From Taishania sp965247975 (GTDB lineage: Bacteria > Bacteroidota > Bacteroidia > Flavobacteriales_D > Crocinitomicaceae), in assembly GCA_965247975.1 (NCBI GenBank), contig OZ252050.1, forward strand, positions 496,001 to 560,000: a stretch of DNA of 64,000 nt, given 5' to 3'. Below the pieces are notes generated by a model that saw nothing but the letters and a program-made list of their open reading frames with translations, was not told where the DNA came from and did no database searches. Positions 17,340 to 25,998 of the stretch are shown one piece after another. The position numbers and the translations under genes are program-made. The first letter of the stretch is position 1, and the number at the start of each line of letters is the position of its first letter.

Positions 17340-18437
17340 TTATAATAGTTGACATTTATTCCCCGGAATCGGTCTTAATATTCCATTCATTTCAAGTTGA
17401 AACAAAAGAACACTCAACTTGGAGAAAGGTATTTTGAGTGCCATGGCTATACTGTCAATGTGTATGGCTGGATTGGCTTGAATAAGTTCAACAATTTGTT
17501 TTTCTTCATGGGAAAGTTGTGGGAAAATGGATTTTTGAGCAGCAGTTTTCACTTTATGGTTCCACCCCATTTTAAGTAAGAAATCTGCTCCATTTCTGAT
17601 GAGATGCGCTTTATTTGATGCTATCAGGTTGTTACATCCCTCTGAATTTTCATCGAAAACACTTCCAGGGAAAGCAAAAACGTCCTTGTTGTAGTCATTA
17701 GCAAGTTCGGCAGTTATGAGCGAACCTCCTTTTGATTTGCTTTCAACAATGATAGTTGCATCGCACATTCCAGCGACAATCCTATTTCGCATCGGAAAAT
17801 TTTCACGATCAGGGTTCGTAAATGGAGGGAATTCGGAAATTAAACCTCCCAATTTTAGCATTTCACCGGCTGTTTTTTGGTGAGAACTTGGGTAAATGAT
17901 TTCTAATCCATGAGCCAGAACTCCAATAGTTGGTATTTTATGCTTTAAACAGCTTTTATGCACGGCTATGTCAATGCCATAAGCTAATCCACTGACAACA
18001 ACAATATTGGAACCAATAAACGATTCAATCAGTTCGTTGCATATTTTTTTGCCGTATTCGCTCGCATCTCTTGTTCCAACAATAGCAACATACTTTGAAT
18101 CATTTAAATCAACGTCACCTTTTGAATAAAGCAATAGAGGGGCGTCGACACATTGTTTTAATCTTCTGGGATATCTAGCATCGGTGTAAAAAATGGTGTT
18201 AATGCCAAATTTTTCTATGTCTTTACATACTTTTTGAGCCCAGATCAATGCTGCTTCGCGTTCCATTTTTTGCAACAGCAATTTATTAATTCCAGTCCGC
18301 TTGGATAATTCTGTGTAAGAAAGGCTAAAAATTAGCTTAAGATCGATGACAGATTCAATTAGTTGTCTTGTTTTCACTGGACCGAATCCAAACAATTGTG
18401 TGAGTGCTATTTCATAGCTTTGCGTTGAGTAATTCAA
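17340..18437 (-). CDS. dprA: DNA processing protein DprA
   Basis: A 365-residue cytoplasmic protein that loads RecA on incoming single-stranded DNA during natural transformation. The N-terminal helical/SAM-like region (about 1-75) includes LFGFGPVKTRQLIE. The Rossmann-like DprA domain (about 80-295) shows YVAIVGTRDASEYG, VVSGLAYGIDI, PMRNRIVAGMCDATIIVES, GGSLITAELA and FAFPGSV. A C-terminal winged helix (about 310-365) is present. The start codon is TTG, with no ATG nearby that keeps the full N-terminus. It is convergent with ppiD and divergent from the TonB receptor gene. Confidence 0.93.
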   Translation of the reverse strand: MNYSTQSYEIALTQLFGFGPVKTRQLIESVIDLKLIFSLSYTELSKRTGINKLLLQKMEREAALIWAQKVCKDIEKFGINTIFYTDARYPRRLKQCVDAPLLLYSKGDVDLNDSKYVAIVGTRDASEYGKKICNELIESFIGSNIVVVSGLAYGIDIAVHKSCLKHKIPTIGVLAHGLEIIYPSSHQKTAGEMLKLGGLISEFPPFTNPDRENFPMRNRIVAGMCDATIIVESKSKGGSLITAELANDYNKDVFAFPGSVFDENSEGCNNLIASNKAHLIRNGADFLLKMGWNHKVKTAAQKSIFPQLSHEEKQIVELIQANPAIHIDSIAMALKIPFSKLSVLLFQLEMNGILRPIPGNKCQLL

Positions 18438-18486
18438 AATAATTGGTATTTTAGGTCTCTTAAAGTTATGAAAATATATTCGATTT

Positions 18487-20862
18487 ATGAAACAACTGTT
18501 AGCTGTTTTTTTTCTTTTTTCTTTTAATTCTTTCTCTCAAATCACAGGAACAATTATAGATAAGTCATCTAATGAGCCCGTTATTGGTGCAAAAATTATT
18601 GCTTCCAATGGTGCTAAAACGCTAAGCAAGGTTGATGGTTCATTTTCTATTCCTGTAAATGATTCGGTGTTTCCAGTCAATTTAATTGTTTCTATGTTGG
18701 GATATCAAACCGATACCATTCGAGTTGAATCGCTTGCCCCGCTGACCATCAAACTCTCTGAACCGGTACAGAAAATTGAGACAGTTGTTGTGAGTGCAGG
18801 TAGACGAGCTCAGGAAATTGAAGAAATTGCTATCTCCATGGAAATTATTCGCCCGGAATTAGTTGACAATAAAGGTGTTTCTAACTTGGAAGAAGCGGTG
18901 AATCAAAGTCCTGGAGTGTATGCCATGGATGGACAAGTGAGCATCCGAGGAGGTTCAGGATATTCGTATGGTTCTGGGAGTCGTGTAATGATTTTGTGGA
19001 ATGGAATGCCTTTACTTTCTGGAGAAGCAAGTGATACCAAATGGAACGCAATTCCGATGGAGTTGGCTTCACAAATTGAAGTTATGAAAGGAGCATCTTC
19101 TGTGCTTTATGGCGCTGGTGCCTTGAATGGAATTATTTCACTTTCGGAACGTGAGCCCGGTATAAAAGGTGAAGTACGTGCTAAATACCAAATCGGAATT
19201 TATGATTCACCCAAAAGAGCAAGTCTCAAATGGTGGAGCAAATCACCAACTTTCCAGCAGATTGAAGCATACTATGGTAAAATGTACAAAAAAGTTGGAT
19301 TCACCATTTCGGCTAACGGATACACCACAAGTGGATTTCGAGAAGGTGAAAAAGAAAATCGGGCTAGAATTTCTGGGACTTTTTACTTTAGACCAAAACG
19401 CATTGAACGACTTAAAGCTGGTATTGGATATAATATTCAGTATCAAAATACAGGTAGCTTCTTGATTTGGGAAAGTGACTCTCTGGGATATCAGCCAAGT
19501 GGTGGGGCTATTGAAAGTGATTCTGCTTCAACAATCGGGTTTTATACTGGTGTGCGTTTGAGCATAGATCCGTACATCAAATACATTGATAAGTACAAAA
19601 ACAAACACAACCTAAAAACGCGATATTATTTGACAGACAACACCAATATCTATAATGGCGCGCAAAGCAACAGGGCAGGAATTTTATATGCTGATTATCA
19701 ATTTCAACGTACAACAGGTTTTGGAATGACCATAACCACAGGGACAACAATTACGAGCAACACGGTGAGCTCAAATCTATTCGGTGATCATTCTTCGATT
19801 AATGCAGGTTTGTATCTTCAAGCGGAACAAAAACTTTTTAAGAAATTGGACTTAACCTTTGGTGTAAGAGCTGAATATTTTGAGCAAGACAACATAAAGG
19901 GTGATTCTGATTATTATTTTGGTAAAGACTCTTCAAAAATTCCATTTTATCCGATTATTCGAGGTGGATTGCACTATGAGTTATTTAAATACACGCACCT
20001 CAGAGCAAGTTATGGTCAAGGAATAAGATACCCATCGATCGCTGAAAGATACACGCAAGCAAATGTTGGTGCTTTAAATATTTTTCCAAATCCAAATTTA
20101 ACACCTGAAAAAGGCTGGGCAGCTGAAGTTGGAATCAAACAAGTATTTAAAATTGGCAAAAATTGGAAAGGAATTTTTGATGTTGCTGGTTTTATTAATC
20201 AATACAGTAATATGATGGAATTTGTGTTTGGAAATTACCTTCCTGACTCATTAACACCTTCATTAACACCCGGAAATCCTGGTTACCTTGGTAAATGGAT
20301 AGGCTTCCAATCTCAAAATTCTGAACGAGCACGGATTACTGGTCTTGAGTTGTCTTTCAATTCAATAGGAAAAATAGGTGAAGTGGAGTTGACGTCTTTG
20401 TTAGGTTATACCTACATGCAACCAATTACCTTGAATTCAGACAAAAATTATGTGAAAAGCTTTTCAACCTACGAAGAAACAATTTCAGGCACCGATACGA
20501 CTTATACTTTTTCGAATATTTTGAAATATCGATTCACACATTTAATTAAAGGCGATATTGAGGCTACGTGGAAAAAAATAAGTTTAGGATTTTCGGGCAG
20601 GTACAATAGTAACATGGAAAACATTGATAAAATCTTTGAAGAATCAATCGTTGGGACCTATATTTTGCCTGGGTTAAAAGAATATAGAGCGAACGACAAC
20701 AAGGGAGCTTTGGTTTTTGATGCAAGATTGGGTTATACCTTTAAAGAACATTACCGTGTTGGATTTATTGTAAATAATGTGTTTAATCGTGAATATTCTA
20801 CAAGACCTGGTGATATTCAAGCGCCTCGAAATTTCATTTTTCAACTGCAAGTAAAATTCTAA
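18487..20862 (+). CDS. TonB-dependent outer membrane receptor
   Basis: A 791-residue TonB-dependent receptor. The signal peptide (1-18) is followed by a carboxypeptidase-regulatory-like beta-sandwich (about 19-95). A plug domain (about 100-220) contains VVVSAGRRAQE, VSIRGGSGYSYG and IEVMKGASSVLYGAGALNG. A 22-stranded barrel runs to a C-terminal aromatic residue (QLQVKF). It imports a large or scarce substrate, such as a siderophore, vitamin or oligosaccharide, using the proton motive force. The stop codon is immediately followed by the MBOAT start, so it is probably co-transcribed with the envelope-modification genes downstream. There is no SusD partner, which argues against a classical glycan-utilisation locus. 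Confidence 0.92.
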   Translation: MKQLLAVFFLFSFNSFSQITGTIIDKSSNEPVIGAKIIASNGAKTLSKVDGSFSIPVNDSVFPVNLIVSMLGYQTDTIRVESLAPLTIKLSEPVQKIETVVVSAGRRAQEIEEIAISMEIIRPELVDNKGVSNLEEAVNQSPGVYAMDGQVSIRGGSGYSYGSGSRVMILWNGMPLLSGEASDTKWNAIPMELASQIEVMKGASSVLYGAGALNGIISLSEREPGIKGEVRAKYQIGIYDSPKRASLKWWSKSPTFQQIEAYYGKMYKKVGFTISANGYTTSGFREGEKENRARISGTFYFRPKRIERLKAGIGYNIQYQNTGSFLIWESDSLGYQPSGGAIESDSASTIGFYTGVRLSIDPYIKYIDKYKNKHNLKTRYYLTDNTNIYNGAQSNRAGILYADYQFQRTTGFGMTITTGTTITSNTVSSNLFGDHSSINAGLYLQAEQKLFKKLDLTFGVRAEYFEQDNIKGDSDYYFGKDSSKIPFYPIIRGGLHYELFKYTHLRASYGQGIRYPSIAERYTQANVGALNIFPNPNLTPEKGWAAEVGIKQVFKIGKNWKGIFDVAGFINQYSNMMEFVFGNYLPDSLTPSLTPGNPGYLGKWIGFQSQNSERARITGLELSFNSIGKIGEVELTSLLGYTYMQPITLNSDKNYVKSFSTYEETISGTDTTYTFSNILKYRFTHLIKGDIEATWKKISLGFSGRYNSNMENIDKIFEESIVGTYILPGLKEYRANDNKGALVFDARLGYTFKEHYRVGFIVNNVFNREYSTRPGDIQAPRNFIFQLQVKF

Positions 20863-22281
20863 ATGGAATTTAGTAGCATATTGTTTGTGGTCTATTTTGT
20901 GCCACTCTTTTTAATATCTTATTATGCTACACCAAAACGTTATCGGAATTATACTTTTTTAATTTGGAGCATCTTTTTCTATGCCTGGGGTGGTCCTGTT
21001 TTTATTGGCTTGATGCTGTTTCTGTGTGTTGTAAATTTTTATTCGGTAAGCTTTCTTCATAAAACGCAGAATCCAAAAACAAAAAAACAGTTGCTCTGGC
21101 TGATTCTTTTTGCCAATCTTGCAAGCCTGCTTTATTTTAAATACAGCAATTTCTTTGTTGACAATGTTCAAAGTTTTCAATCTTTTTTTGGTCTTGATTT
21201 GGTTCAATGGAATCAAGTTGCTTTGCCAATTGGAATTTCATTTTTTACTTTTCAATCCATTACGTATGTCGTTGACGTTTACAAAAATGAACATGCTCCG
21301 GTGACGAGACTTTCGGATTACATGTTATACATTTTGAGCTTTCCACAAATGATTGCGGGGCCAATTGTTCAGTTCAATCAAGTCGCTGACCAACTCACAA
21401 AACGCAAAGAGAATGTAGATGATTTTTTAGATGGATTTTTGCGATTTGCTATTGGGCTTGGTAAAAAAGTTCTAATAGCAAATTTATTAGCTGAGCATGT
21501 TGATCCGATATTAGGCCAGCATCAAATTGCATCAACACAGATGCTTTGGGTGGCAATGATAGGCTACAGTTTTCAAATTTATTTTGACTTTTCAGGTTAT
21601 TCAGATATGGCAGTTGGACTCGGAAAAATGGTTGGATTTCATTTTCCAGAAAACTTTAACAATCCATATACGGCAAAAAGCATTTCTGAATTTTGGCGCA
21701 AATGGCACATGACTCTTGGTTCCTGGATGAAAAATTACCTATACATTCCTTTGGGAGGTAACCAAAGCAAATCGGCTTTTCGTGTATATTTCAATTTGAG
21801 TTTTGTGTTTCTCATTTCAGGATTATGGCATGGAGCCTCATGGAATTTTGTGCTTTGGGGAGCTTTTCATGGTTTGTTCTTGATTTTAGATCGATTGTTT
21901 CTTGAAAAACAGCTTAAAAAGCTCGGGATTCTGGCTGTCCTTGTCACTTTTTTTATCGTGACAATGGGTTGGGTACTATTTCGAATGGATACCTTGACCG
22001 AGGCAGGAATTGTTTACGCCAGGTTGTTTGATTTCTCGAGCATTTCATTTGACTATGAATTACCTAATTCGTTTATTACAATTTTTGTTCTAGCATCATT
22101 TTTTTCACTGTTCAGTCTCATTGGCATTGGAAAACGCATTCAACATTATTTTTATGGTGGACAAGTCCGAAACGGATTTTCAAGTTTCGCTTTGGTTGCC
22201 TTGACAGGGATACTCATTTTGCTATCCATAGCATTTTTGGCTCCAGGAGGTATTAATCCGTTCATTTATACACGATTTTGA
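20863..22281 (+). CDS. MBOAT family O-acyltransferase (AlgI-like)
   Basis: A 472-residue polytopic membrane protein of the membrane-bound O-acyltransferase family, AlgI/PatA/DltB branch. Family motifs include SFPQMIAGPIVQF, FDFSGYSDMAVGLGKM, FWRKWHMTLGSWMKNYLYIPLGG and SGLWHGASWNFVLWGAFHG; the last carries the invariant His. Such enzymes pass acyl groups, usually acetyl, across the inner membrane for O-acetylation of polysaccharides. The gene abuts the TonB receptor stop codon and overlaps the AlgJ-like gene by one base, indicating a functional pair. The acceptor polymer is not identified in this window. Confidence 0.92.
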   Translation: MEFSSILFVVYFVPLFLISYYATPKRYRNYTFLIWSIFFYAWGGPVFIGLMLFLCVVNFYSVSFLHKTQNPKTKKQLLWLILFANLASLLYFKYSNFFVDNVQSFQSFFGLDLVQWNQVALPIGISFFTFQSITYVVDVYKNEHAPVTRLSDYMLYILSFPQMIAGPIVQFNQVADQLTKRKENVDDFLDGFLRFAIGLGKKVLIANLLAEHVDPILGQHQIASTQMLWVAMIGYSFQIYFDFSGYSDMAVGLGKMVGFHFPENFNNPYTAKSISEFWRKWHMTLGSWMKNYLYIPLGGNQSKSAFRVYFNLSFVFLISGLWHGASWNFVLWGAFHGLFLILDRLFLEKQLKKLGILAVLVTFFIVTMGWVLFRMDTLTEAGIVYARLFDFSSISFDYELPNSFITIFVLASFFSLFSLIGIGKRIQHYFYGGQVRNGFSSFALVALTGILILLSIAFLAPGGINPFIYTRF

Positions 22282-23429
22282 TGAAGGTGTCTTTGAAACA
22301 TATTTGGGCTGTTGGCTTGGTTTTGATGCTACTTATGTTTGCAGTAATGTTCTTTAATGATCATCGTTGGCGCGGTGCGTTGCAAGGTGATATTGAATAC
22401 CAAGAAAAGCCTGAGTTCATAGCTAAAGCTTGGTTTGATGGTGAATATCAAAAGGACATGCAGAAATATTTGGAAGAGAACATCGGACTAAGAAATTATT
22501 TTATTCGTTCGCGCAATCAAATTTATTTTTCTGTGTTCCATGAAGCCAAAGCCCAAAACGTAGAAATTGGTTCTGAAAACGTATTCTATGAAACAGATTA
22601 CTTAAAAGAATATTTCGGAGAAAATGCGATTGATAGAAAAGAAATGTCGGTTTTTGTTTCGAAAGCCAAAATGGTTGTGAAAGCGCTGAAAGCAGAAGGT
22701 AAAACCCTATTATTTGTCGTAGCTCCAGGCAAAGCGTCTATTTATCCTGATCATTTTCCGTCAAAATGGTACACGCATTCAAAAAGTCTAAGAAACAGAG
22801 ATTACTTCGTAAATGAGCTCAATAAAAATGAGCTACCCGTCATGGATGCGAGTTCCTGGTTTGTTGATTTAAATAAGAATACCAATTATCCACTTTTTTC
22901 AGAAACTGGAATTCATTGGACTCATTATGGAGAATATGTTTTCATGGATTCATTATCGAATTATTTGAATGCTAGTGGATTCAATGTGCCAAGTTTGGAA
23001 ATTGAAAAAATGGAGGTAAAAACAACGCCAGTTTATCCTGACGATGACATTGAACAAGGGATGAATTTATTGTTGGATATTCCGAACAAACCACTTGCTT
23101 ATCCGAAAATACGCTTTTCGATGGATAAGAAACGTTCAAGCGCTATGCTTATTGGAGATAGTTATCTGTACAATATGTTCGTTACCAAGTTTTATAAAAG
23201 AATGTTTCATAAATATTGGTACTATTATTACAACGAAGATCGCTATGCTTACAATGATTTTTTAAATAATGAACTGAATCAAAAAATTAGAACAGAAGAT
23301 TTAAAACAAACAGATTGTGTAATTTTGCTTTGTACTGAAGCAACATTGAATCGCTTGTACTTCAATAGTATCAATAATTTATACGATGCCATGCACTTGG
23401 ACAAATCAACTAAAAAGGTAGAAAAATGA
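22281..23429 (+). CDS. AlgJ/AlgX-like SGNH-type O-acetylation protein
   Basis: A 382-residue protein with one N-terminal membrane anchor (about 7-25) and a periplasmic SGNH-hydrolase-like domain of the AlgJ/AlgX/DHHW type. GDSYLYN near residue 290 provides the Ser-containing motif, and GIHWTHYGEY near 211-220 provides the Asp/His-type block. An upstream TTG at 22278 is in frame, but the ATG at 22281 fits better: it overlaps the MBOAT stop by one base (TGATG). Together with the MBOAT protein it probably completes acyl transfer to a polysaccharide in the periplasm. It overlaps kdsB by four bases. Confidence 0.85.
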   Translation: MKVSLKHIWAVGLVLMLLMFAVMFFNDHRWRGALQGDIEYQEKPEFIAKAWFDGEYQKDMQKYLEENIGLRNYFIRSRNQIYFSVFHEAKAQNVEIGSENVFYETDYLKEYFGENAIDRKEMSVFVSKAKMVVKALKAEGKTLLFVVAPGKASIYPDHFPSKWYTHSKSLRNRDYFVNELNKNELPVMDASSWFVDLNKNTNYPLFSETGIHWTHYGEYVFMDSLSNYLNASGFNVPSLEIEKMEVKTTPVYPDDDIEQGMNLLLDIPNKPLAYPKIRFSMDKKRSSAMLIGDSYLYNMFVTKFYKRMFHKYWYYYYNEDRYAYNDFLNNELNQKIRTEDLKQTDCVILLCTEATLNRLYFNSINNLYDAMHLDKSTKKVEK

Positions 23430-24160
23430 AAGTTGTTGGAATAATTCCCGCGCGCTATGCATCATCACGATTCCCTGGGAAACCATTGATAGATTTAGCT
23501 GGAAAATCCATGATTCAGCGGGTGTATGAAGGCGCAAGCAAAGCCTTGAGTTTGGATGAAGTGATCGTTGCAACCGATGACGATCGAATTTTTCAACATG
23601 TTTTGTCCTTTGGCGGAAAAGCGCTGATGACCAAAGATTCGCATGTCAGCGGGACAGATCGATGCGGTGAAATTGCGCTGAAAATTGATGCGGATGTTAT
23701 TATTAATGTACAAGGAGATGAACCTCTCATTGATGCTCGGCAAATCGATCAAGTTGTTAGTGCATTTGAGAACTATGAGGTGCAAATTGCTACTTTAGGG
23801 ACTCGAAAAATTTCAAAAGAAGATCTTTTAAATCCAAATCGGATCAAAATTGTGTTAGATAAAAATAACAATGCGCTTTACTTCTCAAGAAGTTGCATTC
23901 CGAATCACGCAAATTTCAATGAAGATGCATTTTCGTTTTATCCATACATGAAACACATTGGTTTGTACGCATACCGAAAGTATTGTTTATTGGATTTGGT
24001 GACACTTGAACCAACTCGTTTGGAGCAGGTTGAATCGCTTGAGCAACTTCGTTGGTTATTCCATGGCTACAAAATTCATGTGGTTGAAACGAACATTGAA
24101 ACACCAAACATTGATTCGCCCGACGATGTCGAAACTGTTTTGCAACTATTACGTAAATAA
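23426..24160 (+). CDS. kdsB: 3-deoxy-manno-octulosonate (Kdo) cytidylyltransferase
   Basis: A 244-residue cytoplasmic enzyme that makes CMP-Kdo from Kdo and CTP for lipopolysaccharide core assembly. The N-terminal nucleotide-binding motif IPARYASSRFPGKPL, ATDDDRIFQHV, SGTDRCGEIA and VQGDEPLID are all typical, and the length is normal. It overlaps the AlgJ-like gene by ATGA and forms the last gene of the 18487-24160 run. The pairing of kdsB with O-acylation genes suggests that LPS or a Kdo-containing glycan is the modified polymer, which is inference from neighbourhood. Confidence 0.94.
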   Translation: MKVVGIIPARYASSRFPGKPLIDLAGKSMIQRVYEGASKALSLDEVIVATDDDRIFQHVLSFGGKALMTKDSHVSGTDRCGEIALKIDADVIINVQGDEPLIDARQIDQVVSAFENYEVQIATLGTRKISKEDLLNPNRIKIVLDKNNNALYFSRSCIPNHANFNEDAFSFYPYMKHIGLYAYRKYCLLDLVTLEPTRLEQVESLEQLRWLFHGYKIHVVETNIETPNIDSPDDVETVLQLLRK

Positions 24161-24200
24161 TCTTCAAGGATTTACGTTTTAAATTTTCGGTAAATTTCCT

Positions 24201-24208
24201 TAACTTTG
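24201..24208 (+). promoter_or_regulatory. Putative -7 promoter element of the HU/SPOR gene
   Basis: TAACTTTG, a perfect TAnnTTTG match, ends only six bases before the ATG at 24215. Initiation at the usual distance would give a leaderless or nearly leaderless transcript. No clear -33 TTG is present. Confidence 0.4.
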
Positions 24209-24214
24209 TGTGTT

Positions 24215-25453
24215 ATGAAACAAGTAGAAGATATCATTGGCGATTTATTGTTGAGACACAATTGTGTAGTGATTCCGCTATTTGGTGGTTTCGTAACAAA
24301 ACAAGTTTCTGCTTACATCGATTATGAAAGCGGAACAATGTTTCCTCCTAAGAAATCATTGTTGTTTAATCGACAATTGATTAATAACGATGGTCTTTTA
24401 ATTACAGAACTTGCTACAATTAATGACATTGGCTATCAACAAGCTGAAAAACAGTTAATTGATAAGATTGCAATATGGAATCATGCATTGAGAAATGGCG
24501 AACGCGTTTCCATTGATCGTGTAGGATTTTTGTATTTTGATGCTGAAAAGAATATTTGTTTCGAACAAGATCGATTTTTCAATTTATTGCTTGAATCTTA
24601 CGGTCTAGGGAAAGTACATTTCTTGTCAGAAACGGAAGTTTCAATTGCCCAACATCAAGTGGAAATTCATCCAGTAAAGGTGGCTGAAGAAAGCGTTGTG
24701 GTTCCAAAATTAGAAGTAGTAAAATCAGAAATTATTGAATCGGCTATAAGTCAACCGACGATTAAAATGCCGGATTCATTCATAGAAGCTTCGAAAAAAT
24801 CGCGCACCAAGGTTTGGAAATATGTGGCAGCTGCATGCTTTTTACCTTTCGCTTTTTATACGGTTTGGATTCCAATGAATACAGATGTTTTGGAGTCTGG
24901 AATCATTTCATTCCATGACTTTAATCCATTCAACAAAACTGCACCAGCAGAATATAAAATGCAATCCTTGAACATTGAAACAAGGAAGTTGGATAATGCA
25001 AAAACATTGAAAGCGCAATTGGATGAAGTTGAAACAGATATTTCCAGCTATCAATTCAATTTTACGGATGATTTGTTTTTGACGGTAAAAACGGGAGAAT
25101 CTGGAAAGCAAGAGATCCAAGATGTTGAAAATCCAATCGTTGAAGAGCCAACAGTTCAACCAAAAATTGAAAAATCAATCGAAGCTAAAGTTGAAAAGGT
25201 AAAAGAATCGAAAGCAGAGAAAGAAACATTTTCAAAAAATAAGTTGAATTATGTTGTTGGAGCTTTCGGCGATAAAAACAATGCGCTGTCGTTGGTTGCA
25301 ACATTAAAAGCGAAAGGAATGAATGCTTCAATCGTTGGAGTGCATGGAGGTATGTATCGCGTGAGTGCTGGTGGCGCTTCTAATGAAAGTGATTTCGCCA
25401 AAATTATTTCCAAAGCAGATGCTGCAGGTTTGGATGGTTGGGTGATGGAATAA
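24215..25453 (+). CDS. HU-CCDC81-like and SPOR domain envelope protein
   Basis: A 412-residue protein with two N-terminal HU/CCDC81-like domains (about 1-65 and 66-130; VEDIIGDLLLRHNCVVIP, FGGFVTKQ). A linker, one transmembrane segment (about 195-214, WKYVAAACFLPFAFYTVW) and a Glu/Lys-rich periplasmic stretch follow. The C-terminal SPOR domain (about 340-412; NYVVGAFGDKNNALSLVATLKAKG) in related proteins binds glycan strands lacking stem peptides at division sites. The frame opens with TTG at 24206, but the ATG at 24215 is preferred because the -7 element overlaps the upstream codons. It probably links the cell envelope at the septum to a cytoplasmic partner or DNA; the role of the HU-CCDC81 part is not known. 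Confidence 0.85.
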   Translation: MKQVEDIIGDLLLRHNCVVIPLFGGFVTKQVSAYIDYESGTMFPPKKSLLFNRQLINNDGLLITELATINDIGYQQAEKQLIDKIAIWNHALRNGERVSIDRVGFLYFDAEKNICFEQDRFFNLLLESYGLGKVHFLSETEVSIAQHQVEIHPVKVAEESVVVPKLEVVKSEIIESAISQPTIKMPDSFIEASKKSRTKVWKYVAAACFLPFAFYTVWIPMNTDVLESGIISFHDFNPFNKTAPAEYKMQSLNIETRKLDNAKTLKAQLDEVETDISSYQFNFTDDLFLTVKTGESGKQEIQDVENPIVEEPTVQPKIEKSIEAKVEKVKESKAEKETFSKNKLNYVVGAFGDKNNALSLVATLKAKGMNASIVGVHGGMYRVSAGGASNESDFAKIISKADAAGLDGWVME

Positions 25454-25498
25454 TGTTCTTCAAGGCTATTCATTGTTGAAACTATTTAATAATAACAA

Positions 25499-25723
25499 AT
25501 GTCTACAATTACACTAAAAATAAATGAGAAAACAAAAGCTGGCAAAGCTTTTAAAGATTTAATCGATGCTTTAGCAGGGAAGCCACAATCAGGTTTTGAA
25601 ATTGTTCAAATCGAGAAAAAATCAAAGTATAACCCAGAGTTTGTGGCTGAATTAAAGGTTGCAGAGAAAAGAGCAGATTACATTGTCGTAGATCCAAAAG
25701 ATGTTTGGGGAAGTATCAAATAA
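25499..25723 (+). CDS. Antitoxin of a Txe/YoeB-type toxin-antitoxin pair
   Basis: A 74-residue protein, start ATG, with MSTITLKINEKTKAGKAFKDL at the N-terminus and a C-terminal PEFVAELKVAEKRA..DPKDVWGSI segment. This is the common small partner upstream of Txe/YoeB toxins in Bacteroidota, and the C-terminal half presumably wraps the toxin. No classical DNA-binding motif is obvious. The 3' end overlaps the toxin start by 19 bases, so the two are translationally coupled. Identification rests mainly on context and on resemblance to such antitoxins. Confidence 0.75.
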   Translation: MSTITLKINEKTKAGKAFKDLIDALAGKPQSGFEIVQIEKKSKYNPEFVAELKVAEKRADYIVVDPKDVWGSIK

Positions 25724-25986
25724 GACTTGAAAAACTCGCCGTTAGTCAGCTAAAAGAACATGCAAAATCAGGGAATAAGGCTACCATTAAAAAAATAGAT
25801 ACTTTGTTTCTTGAGCTATCGGAAAATCCATTTACAGGAACAGGTCAGCCAGAGATGCTCAAGCATGAGTTAGCCGGATTTTGGTCTCGAAGAATTAATC
25901 TTAAGGATCGATTGGTTTATAAAGTGGAAGAGAATATTGTAACTGTGTTTGTACTTTCTGTCAAGGGACATTATTTAGATAACTAA
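25705..25986 (+). CDS. Txe/YoeB family mRNA interferase toxin
   Basis: A 93-residue toxin of the RelE superfamily, Txe/YoeB branch, expected to cleave mRNA at the ribosomal A site. Hallmarks are the QLKEHAKSGNKATIKKI helix, LSENPFTGTGQPE..KHELAGFWSRRINLKDRLVY and the C-terminal VLSVKGHY, with the Glu/Arg/His/Tyr residues typical of this group. The start codon is TTG at 25705 inside the antitoxin gene, giving MGKYQIRL, the usual N-terminus of this group; no in-frame ATG exists nearby. The weak start and 19-base overlap would keep toxin synthesis below antitoxin. Confidence 0.88.
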   Translation: MGKYQIRLEKLAVSQLKEHAKSGNKATIKKIDTLFLELSENPFTGTGQPEMLKHELAGFWSRRINLKDRLVYKVEENIVTVFVLSVKGHYLDN

Positions 25987-25998
25987 ATTTATAATTTC

